Below, piece after piece: positions 37,501 to 44,655 of a DNA stretch of 46,866 bases. A program made the translations under genes and the position numbers. The DNA comes from Verrucomicrobiota bacterium (GTDB lineage Bacteria > Verrucomicrobiota > Verrucomicrobiia > Methylacidiphilales > UBA1321). How positions within the stretch are numbered: the stretch's first letter is position 1; every line of letters starts with the position of its first letter. Location of the stretch: contig JABDHJ010000018.1 in assembly GCA_013285645.1 (NCBI GenBank), positions 1 through 46,866 of the forward strand. The letters are read 5' to 3'. A model generated the notes under the pieces. The model was given only the letters and a program-made list of their open reading frames with translations. It did no database searches and was not told the origin of the DNA.

Positions 37501-40189
37501 CAGCGGCGCCGGGCTCTATCTCGCGGCCGTGGGAACCGGTGAGTATGACCTGGACGGCGGCACTCTCGAGATTGGCGGCAATAGTTTGCACGGCGTTTAC
37601 AATGCCATGGGCGGTAGCTACCAGTTCAATCTCGGCGGCGGCACGATTCAAGTCATCAACTCTTCGTTGACCACGAATGTTGCGGTGACACTTACCGGCT
37701 CGACCTCGTCCACCATCAATACGAATGGATTTGACGCTACCTTCACCGGCGAGATCAATAACGATAGTCTCAATAACGCGCAGTTCGTTAAAGTTGGAAG
37801 TGGAAACCTGGAATTCGACGGCGCTTCCAACACCATCTCTTCGTTCTACGTCAACGGCGGCAATTTCAATCAAACCGGCACCGTAACGATTACCTCTTAT
37901 GAAGTCGGGGTAGGTTCTGGAACGGGAAACACCGGCACCTATACCATGAGTGGTGGATCCCTTATTTTCCCGGCGGGCCCTGTCCCTCCGATTGTCGGAG
38001 GGGCGGGAACGTTCGCCAGTTTCCGCATCGGTGACTTTGGTGGAACGGGAACTTTTATCCAGACCGACGGTACGGTGACCGTCAATGGCGCACTCGATAT
38101 CGGTAATCAGGGCGGCCATGGCACGTATGAACTCAGTGGCGGTTCGCTGGACCTCGAAAGCGGCCAATCCGCCTTGGGAAGAACGAACGGAAGCTCGTCG
38201 AGCAGCACCGGGACGCTCGATATTTCAGGATCGGGTCAGCTGAACGTCGATGGGACCTATGAATTTATCGGAAGTAACTGGTATCCCACGACAGGATCGC
38301 CCCTGGGCAGCGGAGTCATCAATCAGACGGGCGGCGCCATCACCGTGGCAAGCATGGCCACGCTTTATTTGACCGGCAACGGAGTGGGAACGTACAACCT
38401 CGACGGCGGTACGCTGAATATCGGCGGCAACAGCCTGGTTGGCAACTTCGGCGAAGAAAACGGAAGCTACCAGTTCAATCTCGGTGGCGGCACGATCCAG
38501 GTCACCGGATCGGATTTGATCACCAGCGTGAATGCCTCTCTCACCAGTGGCACCCAGTCGTTCATCGATACGAACGGACTGAACGCCACTTTCAGCGGCA
38601 ACATCACCGGCGCCAATGGCCAATTGATCAAAACTGGAGCAGGCAATCTGGCACTGACGGGCACCGATACCTTTGCCTCTTTTGGCATAGAGGACGGCAA
38701 TGTGAATCAAAGCACCAGCACCCTCACCGTCAATGAACTGATGGTGGGTACCGGTACAGGCGCCACGGGCACCTATACCATGACCGGTGGCTCGATTATT
38801 TTCCCCGACGGGACGCCACCGCCCTTGGTGGGCGGCTCAGCCTCCTCCTTCCGAGTGGGCGATTTCGGAGGCACCGGCGAGTTCGACCAGAGCGGCGGTA
38901 ATATCCGGGTCAATGGCACGGTGGATATCGGTAATCGCGGCGGCGACGGTGTCTATAATCTCTCGGGAGGTATCTTGGATGTCGGCCCCATTCCGGGTGC
39001 GCCCGACACCACTTCCTTCATTCTGGGACGCTCCCGTAGTGGGGATGCGGATACTACCGGAACGCTCAACGTTTCGGGCACCGCAGATCTGATCCTGGAG
39101 GCCAACACCGATCTTTTGATCGGTGGAGATACGGACAATACCGATTCAGGGACGGGGTCCGGCGTTGTCACGCAGACAGGTGGAACGGTAACGGTCAATA
39201 GCGTGATTCAATTGGGAACCACGACGAATAGCTCTGGCACCTATAATCTCGACGGCGGCGTGCTTCAGGTCGGCGGAACCAACGGTATCTCCGTCGGTTT
39301 CGGCACTTATCAATTCAACCTGGGGGGCGGCACGCTTCAGGTCATTGGCTCCGATCTGACGACCAACCTGAATGCCTCTTTCACTTCCGGCACCACCTCA
39401 ACAGTGGACACTAACGGGCGCAATGCCACCTTCAGCGGCACGCTAGGCGGTTCCGGTGCGTTGGTAAAAACCAACTCAGGCAACCTGATTCTCACCGCTG
39501 CCAATAACTACAGCGGAGGGACGGAAGTGAAAGGCGGTGCGCTGATCGTCAAAAACACGAGTGGTTCCGCCACCGGTTCCGGTTCGCTGCAGGTCGATAC
39601 TGGGGCGACGGTCGGTGGTTCTGGACGGATTGTCACCACCAGCTTCACGATCAATGGCACAGCGCAGGTTGGCAATGGTGTCGGGGTCGATACCACCAGC
39701 AACCTGACGCTGGCAAATTCGGCGGCCTCTTTCTTCACGAATGCCACGCTTCAATTCAATTTGGGCGCCACCTCGAACGATAACAACAAGCTGACTATTG
39801 GCAGCGGGTCTATCGCCTTCGATTCATCCAATATCACCACTGTTTTATTGAACATCAACAGCATGCCTGCCGCAGACACCAAGAACCAGTACGACTTGAT
39901 CGACACGGGCCTCGGTACCGGTTCCTACTCGGGACTCACTTTCGGCGGCCTCGACAGCGAAGGCGACGAGATCATTACCGGAGGTCTTGTCATCGGCGCT
40001 AACTCGTCCTTCGGAACGTCTGTCAACGGTATCGTGACCATCGGTCCCGAAGCTGGCTCCTATCTCTTCCTTAAGGGGGGAGAAATTGGCGTGATGGTGA
40101 TTCCGGAACCCAATACATGGATGATGCTTCTCGGTGGCCTTGTCTTTCTGGCTCTGCTGCGGTTTCGCTGCCATCGGGAGAAAAAATAA
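34541..40189 (+). CDS. Modular beta-strand-repeat surface protein with PEP-CTERM anchor
   Basis: This 1,882-residue secreted protein begins at a GTG codon with AGGA 7-10 bases upstream. The signal peptide covers about residues 1-35 (GFLIIAGAFTSVAQA-QTS). The body is built of Gly/Thr/Asn-rich beta-helix-type repeats, organised from about residue 435 into large modules of roughly 280-295 residues. Each module has YQFNLGGGTIQV, DTNGxxATFxG, YTMxGG and RIGDFGGTGTF landmarks. The C terminus is a PEP-CTERM signal: IPEPNTWMMLLGG, a hydrophobic stretch, then RFRCHREKK. No beta-barrel is present. It is probably an exosortase-sorted surface or matrix protein. It is the largest gene of the block that separates the two halves of the MoxR/VWA region. 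Ligand and role are unknown. Confidence 0.92.
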   Translation: MKTYYKNLRILQFRSLLGAGFLIIAGAFTSVAQAQTSWTGGAGDSNFTTDANWSGNLAPGPTTAATINSTGTVININLSVSDSVGSLNTTGSGTINLNLNGNVLTLNPDGGLFFQPALFVNTGSTLSLSGTTGSAVNVTSGQIFVGDTSGNGTLNLSTSLNFDTTDSGNAYSYMVIGRNDDTNYNVSPVSPTIGHGTVNQTAGTVTTGGNLIIGVDSGTGTYNLSGGTLTTGSVGTFFPIYIGLNQTSAATSPTTGTLNITGTGTFNLGTGGALYVGTGLNSTSQGYTATVGGTGSIIQNGAGTSVTIGGDGAIFGDFNASGGTPGTGGMGTYELDAGTLNVTGNNFSFGNATGGTGYLIQTGGTLTTSTNTVLGASGSGTYNLSGGIATFNNGITLAANAGSIGTINLSGTAILQVGGTNGIAIGDGTAVLNGSGGTIQATSNLTTSVPINLSSNTRTTVDTGAFSVTLNGTVTDANNGTNGGLTKIGSGSLQLTGSNDSISSFYVVTGTVNQTQAGSQLTSYELSVGYNTTGANFAGSSNVANYNMSAGTLILAAGTPPGIVGGTGSSLRIGDFNGTGTFTQTGGLVEVDGSLDVGNRGGHGLYSISGTGTTTTELDLTDSLNILGRNDPSDGTSGNNANLGSSTGELEISGNSLVSLASGGELVLGSTQTTTVSSVALGSTGTIVQTGGTLLINNGANLYLSAVGSGEYDLNGGVLEVGGTGLKASYTSGGSYQFNLGGGTIQVTGSDLTTSVNANLTGNTTSIVDTNGFNATFTGTFTSTDGQLVKASLGNLALQNASDSITSLLIVGGNVNETSGSALTSYEIAVGTGLGNTGTYTMTGGTLTMAAGTPPGIVGGTASSLRIGDFGGTGTFTQSGGLVVDNGSLNIGNRGGNGLYAISGTGELDLGDTLNIIGRNAPADGAAGTFSDLGSTTGELDISGNSLVSLASNGSLILSSNSATTVPSVGQGSQGKIVQTGGTLQIGSGAGLYLAAVGTGEYDLDGGTLEIGGNSLHGVYNAMGGSYQFNLGGGTIQVINSSLTTNVAVTLTGSTSSTINTNGFDATFTGEINNDSLNNAQFVKVGSGNLEFDGASNTISSFYVNGGNFNQTGTVTITSYEVGVGSGTGNTGTYTMSGGSLIFPAGPVPPIVGGAGTFASFRIGDFGGTGTFIQTDGTVTVNGALDIGNQGGHGTYELSGGSLDLESGQSALGRTNGSSSSSTGTLDISGSGQLNVDGTYEFIGSNWYPTTGSPLGSGVINQTGGAITVASMATLYLTGNGVGTYNLDGGTLNIGGNSLVGNFGEENGSYQFNLGGGTIQVTGSDLITSVNASLTSGTQSFIDTNGLNATFSGNITGANGQLIKTGAGNLALTGTDTFASFGIEDGNVNQSTSTLTVNELMVGTGTGATGTYTMTGGSIIFPDGTPPPLVGGSASSFRVGDFGGTGEFDQSGGNIRVNGTVDIGNRGGDGVYNLSGGILDVGPIPGAPDTTSFILGRSRSGDADTTGTLNVSGTADLILEANTDLLIGGDTDNTDSGTGSGVVTQTGGTVTVNSVIQLGTTTNSSGTYNLDGGVLQVGGTNGISVGFGTYQFNLGGGTLQVIGSDLTTNLNASFTSGTTSTVDTNGRNATFSGTLGGSGALVKTNSGNLILTAANNYSGGTEVKGGALIVKNTSGSATGSGSLQVDTGATVGGSGRIVTTSFTINGTAQVGNGVGVDTTSNLTLANSAASFFTNATLQFNLGATSNDNNKLTIGSGSIAFDSSNITTVLLNINSMPAADTKNQYDLIDTGLGTGSYSGLTFGGLDSEGDEIITGGLVIGANSSFGTSVNGIVTIGPEAGSYLFLKGGEIGVMVIPEPNTWMMLLGGLVFLALLRFRCHREKK
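35840..39480 (+). repeat. Large internal module repeats within the PEP-CTERM gene
   Basis: Landmarks recur with regular spacing. The segment encoding L/FRIGDF or FRVGDF begins near 36251, 37133, 38021 and 38849, so the spacings are 882, 888 and 828 bases. The segment encoding YQFNLGGGTI/LQV begins near 36746, 37619, 38468 and 39308 (873, 849 and 840 bases). A degenerate earlier copy (GGTIQATSNLTTSV) lies near 35847. Together this gives four clear modules and one partial one, each near 290 residues. Confidence 0.85.
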
Positions 40190-40289
40190 ACGCCTTTTCA
40201 TCTCTCTTTCGTAGGTGTTCTGAATTTTAATCCCTTGGGTCGAATTCTCCGAAACTTGCTTCGGTTTGATTGAAGGGGTTGGTTCCGTG

Positions 40290-40358
40290 GTAGCCGCCGC
40301 TGTCCCTAACGGCGGTGCCTTTTTTCGACGGACCGCCGCTAGGGACAGCGGCGGCTAC
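40290..40358. repeat. Long hairpin / inverted repeat with 27-bp arms
   Basis: Arms 40290-40316 and 40332-40358 are reverse complements with one mismatch in 27 bases, around a 15-base loop (core GCCGCCGCTGTCCC / GGGACAGCGGCGGC). A smaller CGGAG-CTTG-CTCCG hairpin follows. The element lies between the convergent ends of the modular PEP-CTERM gene (40189) and the sterol-desaturase-like gene (40391), so it could act as a bidirectional terminator, though without a strong U-tract. It may equally be a dispersed repeat. Confidence 0.75.
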
Positions 40359-40390
40359 CTTAAAATGCCTCGGAGCTTGCTCCGGGCTCT

Positions 40391-41230
40391 TTACTCACGC
40401 TTGTCTTCTTTTCCACGACTCATGCCCAAAGGCTCAGTCAATTGTCCGCCAAGGGTCGGTGGAACCTTGGCATCGATACCGTAGACCGTCGGCCAGTGGC
40501 GCGGGAGCCAGGCAGTGCCAAAGATACGGTCGATCACGGGAAAAACGGACGCAAAATTGCGGTCGCGATGCTCGTCATTGGTATGATGCCAATGGTGGAA
40601 AGCTGGCGAGGAGATCAACCATTCCACCGGCCCCAGGCGCCATCGGATATTGGCATGAATAAAGAAGGTCCAGATGGTGCCGAAAATCGTAATCACCGCC
40701 ACTCCCGGATCGAGCCGGCCACCGGTCACCTGGGCCAGCCCGAGCAGATAGACCGGAACCAATCCCGAGAGCCGGGTGAAGACGAGATCCACCGGATGAG
40801 CGCGGGTGTTGACCAGCCAATCGATATGTTCGGCACTATGATGAATAGCGTGAAAGCGCCAGAGCACCGGGTGGGCGTGTGAAGCCCGGTGATACCAATA
40901 CGCGCCCAGGTCGTTGACCGCAAGCATCAGGAGCACCTTGATCCAAAATGGCAGGCGAGCCACGGACGAGTAAAACCCACCGGGATCAGCCCCATGCAAC
41001 ACCCCCGCCAAGAGCGACAGTGGCAGGGCGATAATCACGGCCGGCAGCAGGCTGTTAAGAAAATACCAACACAGGTCAACCCCTGTCTGGGCGCGCCAGA
41101 TTCGGGCGGGACGCAAGGTAAACAATCGCTCCAAAGGCACAAAGATGGCCACCAGCAGGACCAGCCAGACAGTCAGGCGCATCACATCGAAGGCAAGGAG
41201 GGACAGGTGCTTGAATACGTTCTCCACCAT
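40391..41230 (-). CDS. Sterol desaturase / fatty acid hydroxylase family membrane enzyme
   Basis: This integral membrane di-iron enzyme (279 residues) probably hydroxylates or desaturates a lipid. All three His boxes are present: HRASH at 114-118, HAIHH at 127-131 and HHWHH at 212-216, with a further His in IHANIRW (192). About four hydrophobic helices precede and separate the boxes (for example residues 18-36 and 55-80). The C terminus is polar. It points towards the modular PEP-CTERM gene and lies 70 bases downstream of the small PEP-CTERM gene on the same strand. Bacterial members act on sterols, hopanoids, carotenoids or fatty acids; the substrate here is not evident. Confidence 0.93.
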   Translation of the reverse strand: MVENVFKHLSLLAFDVMRLTVWLVLLVAIFVPLERLFTLRPARIWRAQTGVDLCWYFLNSLLPAVIIALPLSLLAGVLHGADPGGFYSSVARLPFWIKVLLMLAVNDLGAYWYHRASHAHPVLWRFHAIHHSAEHIDWLVNTRAHPVDLVFTRLSGLVPVYLLGLAQVTGGRLDPGVAVITIFGTIWTFFIHANIRWRLGPVEWLISSPAFHHWHHTNDEHRDRNFASVFPVIDRIFGTAWLPRHWPTVYGIDAKVPPTLGGQLTEPLGMSRGKEDKRE

Positions 41231-41300
41231 GAGGGTTCTCGGTTACCTGTCCGTCATGCATGACCCTGTTGGCAAGACATCGCCTTGGGCCTCGTCCGGA

Positions 41301-42089
41301 TTACGGATTCGTTGATGATCTCTTTTGGTACCAGCGCCACGCCCGATTTCCACCCAGGATCAACATCCCAAACAAGATCATCCAACACGCAGAGGCCTTG
41401 GGCTCCGGGACGGCGGTCATGCTCACATCGGCCAGAAGCGAAAAAGGCGGTTCACCACTGGGTGTGCCATTGGCCAGGAAAGAAAGAACATCGGTGGTGC
41501 CGGTGGCGGTAAAATCAAATGTCTGCGAGAACCAACCGGTAAAGCCCTTGTTGGTATTGGTCAATGTTGAGGTGGTTTGAGCTCCAGCGGTGCCACCCAA
41601 GCTTACCGTCCAACTCTCCGTCGTGGTACCGGTATAGGTGGTTTGTTGGGCACCTGCATATTCAAATGAAACGGCGTACTCTTGACCCGATGTCAGGCCG
41701 GTGACTGTCTGGGAAATGGGCCCGATCTGGTACGCGCCGTCATTTGCGATGATATTGCCCCCACCTGGAGGCGCGACGAGGCCATTCGCGTTGCCATTGG
41801 CCGGGCCATAAAGCGAAAGCGCGCCACCTGATCCTACTACGGTCACGTCACCTACATTGCCTCCCCTGAACACAAAATTGTACCCTGTGCTGGTCCAGCC
41901 AGTTAAAGTATCACCGGCGTAGCCGGAAGTGCTCAACCCGCCGCCCGTTCCGCTATCTGTCGTCGCCAAGCTGGTGAAATTCGTAAACTGGCCATTGATC
42001 AGACCTTGGCCAAACGAGGTTTGGGCCGTGCTCAGGTACAGAGCTCCGGCAAGCGCACACGTAACAAAATAGGCTTTCAGATTATTCAC
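41301..42089 (-). CDS. Small PEP-CTERM protein
   Basis: This 262-residue secreted protein starts with GTG at 42089. A signal peptide spans about residues 1-28 (CALAGALYLSTAQTSFG-QGL). The body is a likely beta-sandwich with LINGQFTNF, GWTSTGYNFVF and SQTVTGLTSGQEYAVSFEYAG segments, which recall DUF642-like carbohydrate-binding folds found in many PEP-CTERM proteins. The C terminus is VPEPKASACWMILFGMLILG followed by a basic tail WRWYQKR. It may share a transcript with the sterol-desaturase-like gene downstream. Its function beyond surface sorting is unknown. Confidence 0.88.
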   Translation of the reverse strand: MNNLKAYFVTCALAGALYLSTAQTSFGQGLINGQFTNFTSLATTDSGTGGGLSTSGYAGDTLTGWTSTGYNFVFRGGNVGDVTVVGSGGALSLYGPANGNANGLVAPPGGGNIIANDGAYQIGPISQTVTGLTSGQEYAVSFEYAGAQQTTYTGTTTESWTVSLGGTAGAQTTSTLTNTNKGFTGWFSQTFDFTATGTTDVLSFLANGTPSGEPPFSLLADVSMTAVPEPKASACWMILFGMLILGGNRAWRWYQKRSSTNP

Positions 42090-42165
42090 AGCTCAAAAAC
42101 TCAACGTCTTCTTATACAGGTAAATGATTTTTTTATGCAATCTTTTCTATGCTGACGCGGCTGAT

Positions 42166-42192
42166 CCTTCGACAAACTCAGGAGACGGCATT
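42166..42192. repeat. Degenerate end of the 1906-2201 repeat family
   Basis: CTCAGGAGACGGCATT at 42177-42192 matches CTCAGGATGACGGCATT at 2190-2206 apart from one missing base, and the preceding CCTTCGAC (42166-42173) also occurs in the inner arm of that element. It lies 32 bases before the truncated gene copy. Otherwise 42090-42224 holds only the promoter side of the small PEP-CTERM gene. Confidence 0.45.
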
Positions 42193-42224
42193 ATAGATCG
42201 TTACTAGTCCCTTTTTCTTTCAGC

Positions 42225-42329
42225 TGCGACAGCGTCACCTACATCTCGCAAAACCAAGAGAAAATCGACAAGGACTTGGTCATGATTAAACAAGGGAAAC
42301 AGGCTTCACCAAAATCTTCGACAAAATGA
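42225..42329 (+). pseudogene. Decayed 3' end of a DUF4175-like gene
   Basis: This 105-base stretch, read in the frame that ends with TGA at 42327-42329, encodes about 35 residues. Aligned without gaps to the C terminus of the DUF4175-like protein (ending at 34240), 18 of the last 31 residues are identical, including ISQxQEKI, DL and QGKQ. The stop falls at the same position. Upstream of 42225 the similarity ends abruptly and there is no start codon. It is therefore a truncated copy left directly before the coiled-coil gene. It may be the original 3' end displaced by an insertion, or the remnant of a second paralogous gene. Confidence 0.8.
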
Positions 42330-42390
42330 AACTTTTGCCTTAGCTTAGGGTTCATTCATTTAGGTGGATGGTTTTTCCTCTAAACTACTT

Positions 42391-44655
42391 ATGAAAAAGC
42401 TCGCTGTTCTTCTCTTCGCAGTCGCTTCTTTTCTACCTGCAGCTGCGCAGAATGCGACTCAAAATCAGATCAAGCAGAACACGACGGACGAACAGGATGT
42501 CCGCGCCCATACCGCTGCGGTGGTGACGCAGATTCAGAGCCTGATCGACGAGTTGGCCGCCAACGGAATTTCCGGCGATGACATCAAAGTCCTCAATGCA
42601 ACCAAGGCCGCGCTGACCAATCTTTCCGGCCCGGAAATGGATCGCGTCATCAGCTCCCTGCAAAAAGCCGGTGCCGCGACCGATACCGCCTCCGGCCAGC
42701 AGAACGTCGTCAACGCCTATGCGGGCCAGAAGGGAATCATTCTCCAGTTTCGTCAGATCCTCAAGGATTACGAGCAGCGCCAGGCAGCCTACGAATTGCC
42801 GGTACGCTTCAAGGAACTCGCCGCCCGGCAGACCGAAACTTTGCTGACTTCCGCAGACGTCGCGCGCGCCACAGCCGGGAAATCGGCCAGTGAATTGACG
42901 AGCATGCAGCAAACGACGCAGCAAATCGTGCAGGCCGACCAGGAAGCGATTGGCAATGAAGTGGCCCTCGCGCAGGAGCAACTGGCCAAGGCCGCGCAGG
43001 GCAGCACGTCCGACGACTCCAAGACAATGCAGCAGGCCCAGGCCGACATGAAGAGCGGCACCCTGCAGCAGGCCCTGCAACAGGCCAACGATGCGCTCAA
43101 GTCGGGACAGATGCTCAAGGCGATCAAGGCGCAGTCCGTTGCGCGGGACGAGTTGCGGCACATCGCCCAGGATCTCAACCCAGCCACCAATGCCGTCGAT
43201 GCCCTCACCGCCACCGCCGCCACTCTCGCGAAGTTGATCGAGGAGCAGAAAGCGCTTCTCGACCAGACTACGGCAGCGACCAGCGTCAAGCCGCGCGTTA
43301 CCGGTCTCGATGAAAAGCAGGGAGCCATCGTGGATGAAACCAACTCGCTCCAGCAGGACATGCAGTCCTTGAGCGCAGGCGCTGCCGCCACGGTCAAGGA
43401 AGCCATCAATCCCATGCAACTGAGTCGTGCCGCGCTGGCCCTGCAGTGGGGCGGCCCCGAAACTTTCACGAAAGCGGCCACCAGCCAGGAAGATGCCATC
43501 GCCAAGCTTGAAGATGCCCAAAAGCAGCTTCAATCCCAGTTGGCCGATGCGAAGAAAGCCGCTGACGATGCGAACAAGGATCCGGTCGCCAAGCTGCAGG
43601 ATGCGCAGAAACAAATTCAGGCCGCGCAGCAGCAACAGCAACAGGTGGCCAACCAGACCACACAGGCACTCAACACTGCCACCAGCACCACCCCGCCGGA
43701 TAAGACGGCCACGAACCAGGCCCAGCAACAGCAGCAGCAGCTTCAACAGCAGGTCGCCGCCTTGCAGCAATCGACGCAGGCACTCTCGCTCGATGCGTCC
43801 ACCTCTCTCTCCAAGGCAGCCGACCAGATGAATCAGGCCCAGCAGGATTTGAACGACCCGTCAAAGGCAGCGGCTGCACAGGCGGCCCAGCAGGCGGCCC
43901 AGGCCGATTTGGCGCAGGCCAATCAACAGGTCGCCCAGCAGATCGCGCAGGATCAACAGCAGACGCCGGATCCCGCCGCACTGGCTGCCGCCGCCAATGC
44001 ACTGCAGCAGGCGCAAAATTCCGTCAGTGCCGCCATCGCTGATGCGGGCACGCCTCCTCCCGGCGGTACACCCCCTCCCGGAGGCACCCCACCTCCCGCC
44101 GCTGCCACGCCAAGTTTGGCGGCTGCCACTGCCGCCTTGACCGCCGCCGCCCAGGATACCCAAGCCGCCGCCGCCGCGCCCGGCCTGCCGAATGCCGCTG
44201 CCTCCGCCGTTCAACAAGCCCAAGCATCGATTGCCCAGGTACAGCAAGCTGCTGCCCAAGGCGATGCCAAAGGCACGGCATCTGCCGCCGCCGCCGCTGA
44301 ACAATCTCTCGCGCAGGCGCAAGCCTCCGTCGCCATGGCCCAAGCTGGCTTGGCTGCGGCAGGCCCACCGGGACCTCCAGGAGGTCCTCCTGGGCCTCCC
44401 GGACCTCCCATGCCCGGCCAACCGGGACAGCCCGGAACTCCCAGCCCAGATGGAGCGAAGGACCTGACTGGCGGCAGTACGCAAAAGGGCTCGCTACACG
44501 ATGCTGCGTCAAGCTCCGGTAAATTCGTCACTGTCGCCTCCCGCGATCGCGCCGCGATTGACCAGACTCAATCGGAAAAGCGTCCCCAGGAATATGCGCC
44601 GATGATCGACCAGTATATGAAAAATCTGGCCGACCAGTCCTCAGCCTCGCCATGA
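42391..44655 (+). CDS. Exported Ala/Gln-rich coiled-coil protein with Pro-Gly and collagen-like tracts
   Basis: This 754-residue protein has a signal peptide (MKKLAVLLFAVASFLPAAA-QNA); I chose the ATG at 42391 for this reason over a GTG nine codons earlier. Residues 30-550 are predicted helical and coiled-coil, dominated by Ala, Gln, Lys, Asp and Leu with long Gln runs. A PPGG-type Pro/Gly spacer (about 553-575) is followed by more Ala-rich helix, then a collagen-like GPPGPPGG tract (about 657-690), then a polar C terminus. It should form an elongated periplasmic or envelope-associated rod. Its stop overlaps the next start as ATGA. Similar Ala/Gln-rich proteins occur beside DUF4175-like genes, so it is probably a component of the MoxR/VWA-associated system (inference). 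Confidence 0.85.
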   Translation: MKKLAVLLFAVASFLPAAAQNATQNQIKQNTTDEQDVRAHTAAVVTQIQSLIDELAANGISGDDIKVLNATKAALTNLSGPEMDRVISSLQKAGAATDTASGQQNVVNAYAGQKGIILQFRQILKDYEQRQAAYELPVRFKELAARQTETLLTSADVARATAGKSASELTSMQQTTQQIVQADQEAIGNEVALAQEQLAKAAQGSTSDDSKTMQQAQADMKSGTLQQALQQANDALKSGQMLKAIKAQSVARDELRHIAQDLNPATNAVDALTATAATLAKLIEEQKALLDQTTAATSVKPRVTGLDEKQGAIVDETNSLQQDMQSLSAGAAATVKEAINPMQLSRAALALQWGGPETFTKAATSQEDAIAKLEDAQKQLQSQLADAKKAADDANKDPVAKLQDAQKQIQAAQQQQQQVANQTTQALNTATSTTPPDKTATNQAQQQQQQLQQQVAALQQSTQALSLDASTSLSKAADQMNQAQQDLNDPSKAAAAQAAQQAAQADLAQANQQVAQQIAQDQQQTPDPAALAAAANALQQAQNSVSAAIADAGTPPPGGTPPPGGTPPPAAATPSLAAATAALTAAAQDTQAAAAAPGLPNAAASAVQQAQASIAQVQQAAAQGDAKGTASAAAAAEQSLAQAQASVAMAQAGLAAAGPPGPPGGPPGPPGPPMPGQPGQPGTPSPDGAKDLTGGSTQKGSLHDAASSSGKFVTVASRDRAAIDQTQSEKRPQEYAPMIDQYMKNLADQSSASP

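Noticed and set aside
42433..43770. 445-codon minus-strand frame opposite the coiled-coil gene
   Set aside because: Leu/Gly/Arg-rich shadow of CAG-type codons; no signal peptide or family features.
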